From Flavobacteriaceae bacterium PS02338 (GTDB lineage Bacteria; Bacteroidota; Bacteroidia; Sphingobacteriales; Sphingobacteriaceae), in NCBI GenBank assembly GCA_029959615.1, contig JASCOD010000012.1:86712-150711 (forward strand): a stretch of DNA of 64,000 nucleotides, written 5' to 3'. Shown here one piece after another: positions 7,242-15,174 of this stretch; position 1 is the first letter of the stretch; each line of letters opens with the position of its first letter. The notes under the pieces are model-generated. The model saw nothing but the letters and a program-made list of their open reading frames with translations, was not told the origin of the DNA and searched no databases. The position numbers and the translations under genes are program-made.

Positions 7242-8804
7242 TTAATAGTAAGCTACTGGGGCTTCCTTAAGTTTTGGATTGTTATCTATGTCTGCTTGTG
7301 GAATAGGAAAAGTCAACATATTGGCATTTACCGTAATCTTGCTAGATACAATGTTGCCAGTTCCGCACCAAGACTCGTATAGACCTCTTTCCGTATTACT
7401 TAATTTAGCTAATGCTTGTGCTTGTGGTAGGCGTAAAACATCAAACCAGTACAGACCTTCAAAAGCAAACTCTAACCTTCTTTCTCTTAGGATATCATTG
7501 ATGGTTAGGCTGGTTACTGGGATGCTTTCGAGGCCCGCTCTCTTGCGTACACGCATAAATTGCGCAATGGCATTAGCATCTGTAGTGGACGCATCGTTAC
7601 CTAAAACTGCCTCTGCATAAGTAAGTAACACATCGCTGTATCTGATCATGTAAGTATTAATACCTGTAGACATACTGTAAACACCACCAGTAGAAGCGTT
7701 GTCGTTGTAATTGCCTACTACATATTTTTTCACGTTAGATCCTGTTTTTGATTTGCAGCTAGGGTAGGTATAGCCGCCTCTTTCTTGTAGCAATTCTGTA
7801 TAGCGATCTCCTGCCATCATGTACGTAGGTTTTCTTCTTTTATCGCCAGCAATAGAATCTCTCATTAAGTCTATCGAAGGTTTAAAGCTTCCCCAGCCAT
7901 CAGTACCACCAGTAAGCTCTTGACCGTATGGCGCCGCATAAGCCTGCGTAACGTTACCCGTACCATAAGCTCCATCAGCGTTGCTAGCTACCCATTGTAG
8001 TGCCCAAACAGACTCTTTGTTGTTGTTATTGCGGGTAAAGAATAAATCAGCAAAATTATCCATTAAGCCGTAGCCGTAGGTTGCCTCATTATTAATTACT
8101 TCTAATGATTTTGTTACAGCGTTAGTGAAATCTTTTTGTGTAAGATATACCTTAGCTAACAGTGATTTAGCTGCGCCTTTGGAAACCCTTCCTGGAGTAG
8201 AACCTCTGTTTGGTAACAAATTCTCAGCATCCTTCAAATCTGCGATAATAAACTTGTAAACATCAGTAGCTAGGTGACGAGGAATAAGGTAGTTCTTCGT
8301 TACATCATCTTTTTCTGAAAGAATTGGAACTGCGCCATATAACCTCACCAAATAGAAATAGGAAGCCGCTCTCATGAACTTTGATTCACCTATGGCAGTA
8401 TTTACCGTTACAGTAGTTAGTAAAGAAGCATTCTTGTTTACATTGTTGATGATTACATTAGCTTGCCCAATTACAGAATATAACGAGGCCCAACCTTTAT
8501 GAAGGTATTCGTTAGATTGTGTTACATTCATGTTTTGGAACTGAATCATGGCCGCATTGGCATCACCAGTAGAATTTCCCGAGTAAACATCGCCAATGCT
8601 CATGCTATAGGTACAGTTGAAGTTAAACCAAGGTGCACCGTAAAGTACTGCGGTAGCTGCTTCAACTTGGCCAGTAGATTTAAAATAATTGTCTACTGTA
8701 TATTGTCCCTCTGGTACACCATCAAAAAATGATTTTTTGCAAGAGAGTAGTGCTGTTAAGCTTAAGGTGGCAACAAGCACAGTTAGTTTTGTATTTCTTT
8801 TCAT
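7242..8804 (-). CDS. SusD/RagB-family nutrient-binding lipoprotein
   Basis: A 520-residue surface lipoprotein that forms the lid of the SusC channel and binds oligosaccharides, here probably xylo-oligosaccharides. It starts with a lipoprotein signal (LLSCKKSF, Cys about 22) and has the SusD/RagB helical core, with TPR-like helices and conserved phrases such as ESKFMRAASYFYLVRLYGAVP, quoted here as two adjoining parts: ESKFMRAASYFY and LVRLYGAVP. The C-terminal part has ERRLEFAFEGLYWFDVLR, the hallmark of the family. The length is typical. It follows susC by 24 nt in the same operon. Confidence 0.95.
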   Translation of the reverse strand: MKRNTKLTVLVATLSLTALLSCKKSFFDGVPEGQYTVDNYFKSTGQVEAATAVLYGAPWFNFNCTYSMSIGDVYSGNSTGDANAAMIQFQNMNVTQSNEYLHKGWASLYSVIGQANVIINNVNKNASLLTTVTVNTAIGESKFMRAASYFYLVRLYGAVPILSEKDDVTKNYLIPRHLATDVYKFIIADLKDAENLLPNRGSTPGRVSKGAAKSLLAKVYLTQKDFTNAVTKSLEVINNEATYGYGLMDNFADLFFTRNNNNKESVWALQWVASNADGAYGTGNVTQAYAAPYGQELTGGTDGWGSFKPSIDLMRDSIAGDKRRKPTYMMAGDRYTELLQERGGYTYPSCKSKTGSNVKKYVVGNYNDNASTGGVYSMSTGINTYMIRYSDVLLTYAEAVLGNDASTTDANAIAQFMRVRKRAGLESIPVTSLTINDILRERRLEFAFEGLYWFDVLRLPQAQALAKLSNTERGLYESWCGTGNIVSSKITVNANMLTFPIPQADIDNNPKLKEAPVAYY

Positions 8805-8828
8805 CTTGTTTTTATCTAATTGATGTTT

Positions 8829-11800
8829 CTATAAACCTATATTTAAACCGATGGTATAAGTACGTGAAACAGGGTAGCGTCCCAGATCTATACCGTTTAA
8901 GAATACGTTGCCATTTACGGAACCAACCTCTGGATCGAAACCTGAGTATTTGGTGAAAGTGTAGGCGTTTTGTACTGACGCATATAGTCTTAAATTAGAG
9001 ATGCCTTTAAATTTTTTAAGTACTAGGTTAGTGAAATTGTATCCCAATGAAATGTTTTGGATGCGTAAGTAAGAACCATCTTCAATATATCTGCTCGAAA
9101 TGGCAGCATTTTCGTTAGGATCGCCGTTGGCATAACGAGGTATTTCACTGTTAAAGTTAACTGGTGTCCAACGGTTGTTTACACTTAGCATTTGGTTGCC
9201 CGATGTAGCAGTCATGCCTTCACCCCAAACTCTGGTATAGTTAAAGATATCGTTACCGTAAGAACCATTAATGAAAATGCCAAGATCAAAGTTTTTGTAG
9301 GTAAAGTTGTTGGTGAAGCCGAAAGTGAAATCTGGATTTGGATCTCCGATAACTACCCTGTCATCACCATTGATTACACCATCTTTATTGGTGTCTTGGA
9401 AGATGATATCACCTAGGTAGGTGCCAGATTTTGGATCTATCGTATTGCCGGCCCTGCGTGCATAGGTAGCCAAGTCTGCAGCAGTTCTGAAAATGCCTAT
9501 TGCTTTATAACCGTAAAACTGTCCAACTGCACTGCCAACGAGCGTTTTAGTGATAGGAGGGTTGCCATTTACTGATAAGGTTTGTGTAATGTCGGAAGTT
9601 TGGCTATTTAACTCTTTAACTGTGTTTTTGTAGTGAGATAATACTAAACTGCTTTTCCAAGTAAATGGCTTTTTAGCATCGGTATGATAGCCTAAAGAAA
9701 CATCGATACCTTTGTTCTGCATTTTACCAGAGTTTACATATGGAGGATTCATTCCTAAGGTTCCGCTGTTGGGGATACCAGAACCTGTGATAGATGGATA
9801 GGTAGCTCTAAATAAAAATCTATCTGATGTTTTGTTATACAGATCAACAGTGATATCAAAACGATTTAGGAGACTTACATCTAGGCCAATATTCCATTGT
9901 TTTTGATGTTCCCATGTTAGGTCTGGATTTCCAAAATTACTGATGTACTGCCCTAAACCTGTTCCAAAAGCACTTGCATTAACAAATATTGACGATAGCG
10001 CTGAACCCCATGAGTAACCAGCTACGTTTTGGTTACCTAGCTCGCCATATCCCCCTCTTAGTTTAATTGAATTAAATGTGTTGGTTTGGTTTTTCATGAA
10101 ACTCTCATTGCTGACAGTCCAAGAGCCAGAAACAGAAGGGAAGTAGCCCACTTGTTTGCCTGGAGCGAAGTTAGAAGACTGATCTCTTCTAAGGGTAGCG
10201 GTTAATCCGTAGCGACCTTTATAGTTGTAAATTAACCTTCCGAAGAATGATTCCATTGCACTTCTGCCCAATCCTTGTGTAGTAGTCGCAGTAGCCGGAT
10301 CACCTAGGTTTAAGGAATAAAGCTCATTTGATGCGAATTTAGATCTGCCAGAAGTGATTTGGTTCCAACGGTTTTCGTTGGCTTCATGTCCAAGCATTGC
10401 TGTAATGTCATGTGCGTCGGCAAATTTTCTTTGGTAGGTTAATACATTTCTCCAACTCCAATTGGTGGTTTTCTGGTTTTGTACTCTGTAAGTATTTAAC
10501 GAGTTAATTACACGGCCCCAAGTAAAGGTTGGCATAAAGAAATCACTGGTATTCCAGTTTAAATCAGAGCCAAAATCAGTTTTAAAAGTGAAATTTCTTA
10601 AGAATTTTGTTTGTAAGAAAACATTGCTTTGCAGCCTGTTTCTATCTAAGTTGGTTTTCCATGTTGAAGCTTGCGCTACTGGATTAGCACCACTCATTGC
10701 GCCTAAACCATCAATGTCACTTGGTCCGCCAAAAGTACCATCAACATTTCTCACCGGAACGTCTGGTGCTTGCTGTATGGTCATGGCAATAACATTGGAG
10801 TAGCTATTGTTGGCGTTGTTTGTTAGGGTGATATCTTGATTAGTGCCTCCAAAAGTAGCATTTAAGCCAAGTTTAAGCCATGGTTTAATCTGACTTTCAA
10901 TGTTTGCCCTCAACGACTTTCTTTTAAATCCTGAGCCGATTACAATTCCCTGTTGGTTAAAAAAATTACCCGAAATATAATAAGTGAGTCCTTCTTTTCC
11001 TCCAGATAACGATAGTTGGTAGTTTTCGATGTCTGCAGACTGGAAGATTTCCTTTTGCCAGTTAGTACCAGTACCTAACAAATCAATGTTAGCGTAAAGT
11101 GGTGAACGTTCCATTCCTGTAAAATCGGCAATGTCGTTTTTGTAAACCGCATATTGCTTTAAATTCATCAAATCGATGTAGCTCGAGATGGTTTGTACAC
11201 CTTTATAAGAGTCGAAGTTTACTTTAGAATCTCCTGCTTTACCTTTTTTAGTTGTAATGATTACCACGCCATTTGATCCACGGCTTCCGTAAATTGCAGT
11301 TGCAGAAGCATCTTTTAATACATCTACACTAAGTATATCTTCTGGATTAAGGAAATTTACTGCGCTCATGCTGGTCTCACCATCGCCTGCGGCAGAAATT
11401 GCATCTTTATTATCGCTGCCATAAATAGGTACACCATCAATTACGTAAAGTGGTTCGGTACTGCCGAAGGTGGAAATACCCCTGATTTTTACTGAAATAC
11501 CACCGCCTGGAGCACCAGAATTTTGAGTAACAGAAACTCCGGCTACTCTGCCTTGCAGCATTTGGTCTATACCTGCTTGGGGCGTATTTTTAATGTCGTT
11601 GGCACTTAATGAGGAGATTGCGCCTGTTAAATCTCTTTTCTTTACCTCTCCATAGCCTATTACCACTACTTGGTTGAGCTGATTATTGGTGGATTGTAGT
11701 TGTACTCTTAGCGTTTTGTTGCCCTCGCTAACCTGTAGCTCTTGGGTGCCATATCCCAGATAAGAAAATACCAAGGTGCTTTTTTGTGGTGCCTCTATTT

Positions 11801-12032
11801 TAAATGAACCATCATTTTCGGTGATGGTGCCTTTTGTGGCTCCCTTAATTCTTACTGATACACCAGGTAAAGGTTGTCTGTTTTCATCTAGCACTGTACC
11901 GGTAATGGCGATGTTGCTTTGAGAAAAACCCTGTAAGCTGCTAATGATGAGAAAAGCAATGACAACAAGAGGTTTTGTTGCTTTTTTTTGCCATTTGGCG
12001 ATGCTTACGAAACGGGTAAAAATTTGTTTCAT
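8829..12032 (-). CDS. SusC/RagA-family TonB-dependent outer-membrane transporter
   Basis: A 1067-residue outer-membrane channel importing oligosaccharides with TonB/ExbBD energy. The signal peptide (about 1-38) is followed by a carboxypeptidase-regulatory-like domain (about 43-120, ITGTVLDENRQPLPGVSV). The plug domain then begins near VVIGYGEVKKRDLTGAI and contains the SusC-typical VLKDASATAIYGSRGSNG stretch. A 22-strand-type barrel ends in an aromatic/hydrophobic C-terminus. It lacks the STN domain found in the two receptors at 15175 and 22299, so regulation by an ECF sigma/FecR pair is not expected. It is the first gene of the leftward operon, whose upstream region carries a LacI-type operator. 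Confidence 0.96.
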   Translation of the reverse strand: MKQIFTRFVSIAKWQKKATKPLVVIAFLIISSLQGFSQSNIAITGTVLDENRQPLPGVSVRIKGATKGTITENDGSFKIEAPQKSTLVFSYLGYGTQELQVSEGNKTLRVQLQSTNNQLNQVVVIGYGEVKKRDLTGAISSLSANDIKNTPQAGIDQMLQGRVAGVSVTQNSGAPGGGISVKIRGISTFGSTEPLYVIDGVPIYGSDNKDAISAAGDGETSMSAVNFLNPEDILSVDVLKDASATAIYGSRGSNGVVIITTKKGKAGDSKVNFDSYKGVQTISSYIDLMNLKQYAVYKNDIADFTGMERSPLYANIDLLGTGTNWQKEIFQSADIENYQLSLSGGKEGLTYYISGNFFNQQGIVIGSGFKRKSLRANIESQIKPWLKLGLNATFGGTNQDITLTNNANNSYSNVIAMTIQQAPDVPVRNVDGTFGGPSDIDGLGAMSGANPVAQASTWKTNLDRNRLQSNVFLQTKFLRNFTFKTDFGSDLNWNTSDFFMPTFTWGRVINSLNTYRVQNQKTTNWSWRNVLTYQRKFADAHDITAMLGHEANENRWNQITSGRSKFASNELYSLNLGDPATATTTQGLGRSAMESFFGRLIYNYKGRYGLTATLRRDQSSNFAPGKQVGYFPSVSGSWTVSNESFMKNQTNTFNSIKLRGGYGELGNQNVAGYSWGSALSSIFVNASAFGTGLGQYISNFGNPDLTWEHQKQWNIGLDVSLLNRFDITVDLYNKTSDRFLFRATYPSITGSGIPNSGTLGMNPPYVNSGKMQNKGIDVSLGYHTDAKKPFTWKSSLVLSHYKNTVKELNSQTSDITQTLSVNGNPPITKTLVGSAVGQFYGYKAIGIFRTAADLATYARRAGNTIDPKSGTYLGDIIFQDTNKDGVINGDDRVVIGDPNPDFTFGFTNNFTYKNFDLGIFINGSYGNDIFNYTRVWGEGMTATSGNQMLSVNNRWTPVNFNSEIPRYANGDPNENAAISSRYIEDGSYLRIQNISLGYNFTNLVLKKFKGISNLRLYASVQNAYTFTKYSGFDPEVGSVNGNVFLNGIDLGRYPVSRTYTIGLNIGL

Positions 12033-12253
12033 AATTTTCAGGTTGTTTTTTGGTTAGTGAGCGTCGATTAATATGATATTGATTGCTGTAAAATATAAGG
12101 ATGTGAAATTTGCTGCTCAATCATCCAATACGATAAAGAGGTTACGGCGTGTTTTCATACATGGTTACAAGTTGCTTATGGGTTTGGTCTAATTCCTTGA
12201 ATTGTAAAACATTTGGTTATTTGTTTTTTCAGTTCTAGGATATTTGGTTAGGA

Positions 12254-12284
12254 TAAAATTAGAAAGTAAAATTGATATTTGCAA
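12254..12284 (-). promoter_or_regulatory. Predicted promoter of the susC operon
   Basis: Read on the minus strand: TTG (12284-12282), a 20-nt spacer, then TAATTTTA (12261-12254), which matches TAnnTTTG except for the last base. The -33 TTG is part of the LacI-type palindrome at 12280-12293, so a bound repressor would block it. Confidence 0.5.
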
Positions 12285-12293
12285 CCGATTGCA
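12280..12293. promoter_or_regulatory. LacI-type operator O1
   Basis: TGCAACCGATTGCA is an almost perfect palindrome (TGCAA/TTGCA arms around a central CG) of the kind bound by LacI/PurR-family regulators. It overlaps the -33 element of the leftward promoter. Its centre is 76 bp from that of O2. Confidence 0.6.
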
Positions 12294-12347
12294 TAAAATA
12301 TTTTTAAAAATATTATTTAGCAGCGATTTTATACGTCAAAAATATAT

Positions 12348-12378
12348 TTTGTTTATGCTATCGATTGCATTAACTTTG
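12348..12378 (+). promoter_or_regulatory. Predicted promoter of the SDR (uxuB-like) gene
   Basis: TTTG (12348-12351), a 19-nt spacer, then TAACTTTG (12371-12378), a full match to the Bacteroidetes -33/-7 consensus. The spacer is filled by palindrome O2. The predicted transcription start is near 12383. Confidence 0.65.
12356..12369. promoter_or_regulatory. LacI-type operator O2
   Basis: TGCTATCGATTGCA, flanked by A and T to give ATGC/GCAT arms, is a close relative of O1 with a central CG. It lies exactly between the -33 and -7 elements of the rightward promoter, the classical position for repression. The regulator gene is not in this window. Confidence 0.6.
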
Positions 12379-12487
12379 ATTTGTACATCAATATTTTGAT
12401 AGATAGTATTGTTTTTTTATCCTAACAATTAATAACGTAACTTAAGCAAGCTACTTCTAGATTTGATGTGTTAAATGAAAATAGATA

Positions 12488-13300
12488 ATGAAAGACTTTC
12501 GATTAGATCATAAGGTTATTGTACTTACTGGTGGTACCGGAATTATAGGTAAATCGTTTATAAAAGGAATAGTAGCTGCGGGAGGCGTTGTTTGCATTTT
12601 GGGTAGAAATGAAAAAGTTGCAAATGAAAGGGCTGATGAAGTAAAGAAGAATGGTGGACAGGCTTTGGCCTTGGTAGCAGATGTGCTGGATGAAAAATCT
12701 CTCGAAGAAGCAAGAGATAAAATCATGGCCCAATTTGGCAGGATTGACGGACTGGTGAATGCCGCGGGAGGAAATATTCCAGAAGCTATTTTACAAAAAG
12801 AAGAAGACATTTTTGCAATGAGCATGGATGGCATGCGGAAAGCCTTGGATCTTAATTTATGGGGAACATTATTGCCTACACAGGTTTTCGGCAAAGTAAT
12901 GCTTGATTCGGGAAAAGGAAGTATAGTAAATATATCTTCTATGAGCTCAAAACGTGTAATTACTAGGGTTTTGGGCTACAGTATGGGAAAGGCTGCCATA
13001 GATTGTTACACACAATGGTTTGCGGTAGAACTAGCCAATCGCTTTGGAGATAGAATCAGAATGAATGCCATAGCGCCAGGATTTTTCTTGACAGAACAGA
13101 ATAGGACTTTATTGACCAATATAGATGGTAGTTATACCGAAAGAGGCGATCTTGTAATTAAGCAAACGCCATTTAAAAGATTTGGAGATACTGATGAGCT
13201 AATCGGTGCTTTACAATGGCTGCTAAGTGATGCGTCGCAATTTGTAACTGGCACCGTAATTAATGTGGATGGCGGTTTCTTTGTAAATGGCGGTGTTTAG
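12488..13300 (+). CDS. uxuB: SDR-family oxidoreductase, probable D-mannonate oxidoreductase (fructuronate reductase)
   Basis: A 270-residue short-chain dehydrogenase. It shows the NAD(P)-binding motif TGGTGIIG near residue 15, NAAGGN near residue 91, a catalytic Ser in VNISSMSS and the catalytic YSMGK pair, and it ends with the VTGTVINVDGGF motif of classical SDRs. The overall sequence, including the NAAGGN variant and the long FFLTEQNRTLL loop, resembles the SDR-type UxuB (YjmF-like) enzymes that interconvert D-fructuronate and D-mannonate in glucuronate catabolism. That fits release of glucuronic acid from glucuronoxylan by the neighbouring locus. The symbol is tentative because SDRs are hard to separate by eye. 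The gene is divergent from susC and shares its operators. Confidence 0.75.
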   Translation: MKDFRLDHKVIVLTGGTGIIGKSFIKGIVAAGGVVCILGRNEKVANERADEVKKNGGQALALVADVLDEKSLEEARDKIMAQFGRIDGLVNAAGGNIPEAILQKEEDIFAMSMDGMRKALDLNLWGTLLPTQVFGKVMLDSGKGSIVNISSMSSKRVITRVLGYSMGKAAIDCYTQWFAVELANRFGDRIRMNAIAPGFFLTEQNRTLLTNIDGSYTERGDLVIKQTPFKRFGDTDELIGALQWLLSDASQFVTGTVINVDGGFFVNGGV

Positions 13301-13447
13301 ATTTTACAAAAAAATGCAAAAGAGCTTTGAGAATCTATCGTTCACTGAAGCAGTAATGGAGTTAAGGTTTTTGCTTAAGAAAAGTACTGCCTTTTAATTC
13401 ATCATTAGTTAACAAAAAGGTAATCTTTGCGATGGTAACTTTGTGCG

Positions 13448-14044
13448 GTGAGCCAAACGTTACTTACCGATCAGGATTTAATTGCCGCTATGAAAGATGG
13501 CGATCAAAAAGCTTTTGAACAGCTTTACGAACGTTACTGGTCTGAAGTGTATACCATGATCTATCGACGTATCAGCGATAAAGAAACTACAAAAGATATT
13601 GTACAGGAGATCTTCATTAACCTTTGGCGCTATCGTGATAGGATCATCGCCGAGCGGTCTTTGGCACCATGGTTAAATGTTGCAGCAAAAAAACAGGCCA
13701 TTTCTTGGTACAGAAAGCAAACGAGTACCAAGCAAAGGGAAATGCTTTATCAACAAGAAGAAACTTTAACAACTTCATCAACCGAATTAGAAACTAAAGA
13801 ACTACAAGATTTGTTGGACAACGAGATTGAGAAAATGCCAGTGAATATGAAACATGCGTTTCAGTTGAGCCGTTATGAAAACAAATCTATTAAGGAAATT
13901 GCAGCGGAACTTTCTCTTTCTGAACAAACCGTAAGGAATAATATTTCGCTGGCTTTAGAGCGTTTAAGGCTACGTACACGCAAATTCTATTCAGAACCAG
14001 CAAACCTGGCTGGAGTACTATTAGTGTTGTTAACAAAGATTTAA
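13448..14044 (+). CDS. ECF RNA polymerase sigma factor (system 1)
   Basis: A 198-residue ECF sigma factor. Region 2 spans about residues 8-80 (FEQLYERYWSEVYTMIYRRISD, here given as FEQLYERYW and VYTMIYRRISD, then DIVQEIFINLWRYRD). Region 4 is near 125-178 (ENKSIKEIAAELSLSEQTVRNN). The start is a GTG; the next ATG (13490) would remove the first helix of region 2, so GTG is preferred. Family knowledge: it is released by the adjacent FecR-type anti-sigma factor when the receptor signals, and then transcribes the receptor genes. The FecR gene starts 58 bp downstream. The C-terminal tail is hydrophobic, which is common in Bacteroidetes members. Confidence 0.92.
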   Translation: MSQTLLTDQDLIAAMKDGDQKAFEQLYERYWSEVYTMIYRRISDKETTKDIVQEIFINLWRYRDRIIAERSLAPWLNVAAKKQAISWYRKQTSTKQREMLYQQEETLTTSSTELETKELQDLLDNEIEKMPVNMKHAFQLSRYENKSIKEIAAELSLSEQTVRNNISLALERLRLRTRKFYSEPANLAGVLLVLLTKI

Positions 14045-14102
14045 TGTATTGATAGCTTTTTCTTAAAGTACATTTTGACTTCGGCTACGAAGAGCTTTAT
14101 GT

Positions 14103-15029
14103 ATGGCAAAGAAAAATATATTCGCCGAAAGGCAAAAAATAGACGAACAGGCATCAGCTTGGTTCGAGCGTACAGATGATAGCGTGCCTTTTGAAGCGTT
14201 TCCCAATTTGCGGGAGAAAACAAATGTAGGCGAAGAAATACTTTACGAAATTCGTGCGAAGATCAACAAGCAGAAAGTTTATCAGCTATGGACTAAGATA
14301 GCTGCTGCTGTGGTGATTGTTATTTCGGTAGGTACCTTTGCTTATCGTGGTTACCAAAGTTCTACTTCCTCGGGAATTACACTATCTTGGAGTAGCTATG
14401 TGGCCAAGAAAGGGGAATTCAAAAAAATCCTATTACCAGATAGTTCTATTGTCTACCTAAGACCAGGTGCTAAAATCAACGTTGCCCATCCATTTAAACA
14501 ACGAACCAGAAATCTAAAATTGGAAACTGGAGAAGCATATTTTGAAGTGAGTCATGACCCTTTACATCCGTTCTTAGTGACTACGGGAAAACTGACCACC
14601 GAAGTATTAGGTACCAAGTTTATCATCAACAATGATCCATTATTAACCGACATTCGAGTTTCCCTATTAAGTGGAAAAGTAGCTATACGTAATCAGAAAG
14701 TTCAGTTAGGTATTTTATTGCCCAATCAAAGGCTTTCTTTTAACCGATACCAAGAAACCGTTAAGCTAGAGAATAGTAACGTTTATTCTGGTGAAAATTG
14801 GTTGAAAGGAGAGTATATTTTAGAGGATGTACCCTTAAAATCATTTGCCGAAACTTTTGGTAATGCTTTTTCAATGGAAATTAAGTTTGGGCAAAAGGCC
14901 TTAGAACAGCTACGTGTTTCTATACAATTCAATAAAGGAGACCATCCTAAAAACATCTTAGATCAATTAAAGCTCATACACGGACTACATTATCAAATAA
15001 AAGACAAGGAGGTGATTTTGATGAAATAG
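14103..15029 (+). CDS. FecR-family anti-sigma factor (system 1)
   Basis: A 308-residue inner-membrane regulator. The N-terminal cytoplasmic part (about 1-60) should bind the sigma factor. One membrane helix lies at about 62-80 (IAAAVVIVISVGTFAY). The periplasmic FecR domain follows (about 100-200), with KKILLPDSSIVYLRPGAKI and LETGEAYFEVSHD as family signatures, and then a C-terminal DUF4974-like domain (about 235-308, LEDVPLKSFAETFG). In the known mechanism the periplasmic part senses the STN domain of the TonB receptor encoded next. Confidence 0.93.
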   Translation: MAKKNIFAERQKIDEQASAWFERTDDSVPFEAFPNLREKTNVGEEILYEIRAKINKQKVYQLWTKIAAAVVIVISVGTFAYRGYQSSTSSGITLSWSSYVAKKGEFKKILLPDSSIVYLRPGAKINVAHPFKQRTRNLKLETGEAYFEVSHDPLHPFLVTTGKLTTEVLGTKFIINNDPLLTDIRVSLLSGKVAIRNQKVQLGILLPNQRLSFNRYQETVKLENSNVYSGENWLKGEYILEDVPLKSFAETFGNAFSMEIKFGQKALEQLRVSIQFNKGDHPKNILDQLKLIHGLHYQIKDKEVILMK

Positions 15030-15046
15030 TCTACCAAAAAACAAAA

Positions 15047-15070
15047 CCGGTACCTATTGGATAGATACCG
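15047..15070 (+). terminator. Hairpin between fecR and the TonB receptor (system 1)
   Basis: CCGGTACCTA and TAGATACCGG can pair with one mismatch around a 4-5 nt loop. No strong T-run follows. It could be a weak terminator, an attenuator or an mRNA-processing site in the 145-bp gap before the receptor gene. Confidence 0.4.
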
Positions 15071-15174
15071 GGTATTTAGGCGCTTGCTTGCTGACAGAAA
15101 ATTGCAGCTTCCTAGTCATCAACATCGCAAACGCCAGGTTTAACTCGTAAACATCATAAAAGTATTAAAAATTA

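Larger units (their letters stand above)
12033..12487. other. Divergent control region between the susC operon and the SDR gene
   Basis: 455 bp of AT-rich DNA containing two outward promoters and two LacI-type palindromes, annotated separately. The leftward transcript would have a leader of about 215 nt before susC, with no recognised riboswitch or small gene. The rightward leader would be about 105 nt. Confidence 0.65.

Noticed and set aside
12508..12894. Minus-strand frame of 128 codons opposite the SDR gene
   Set aside because: Shadow frame; the SDR motifs on the plus strand are complete, and the shadow product has a Pro/Ser/Ala-rich, low-complexity composition.
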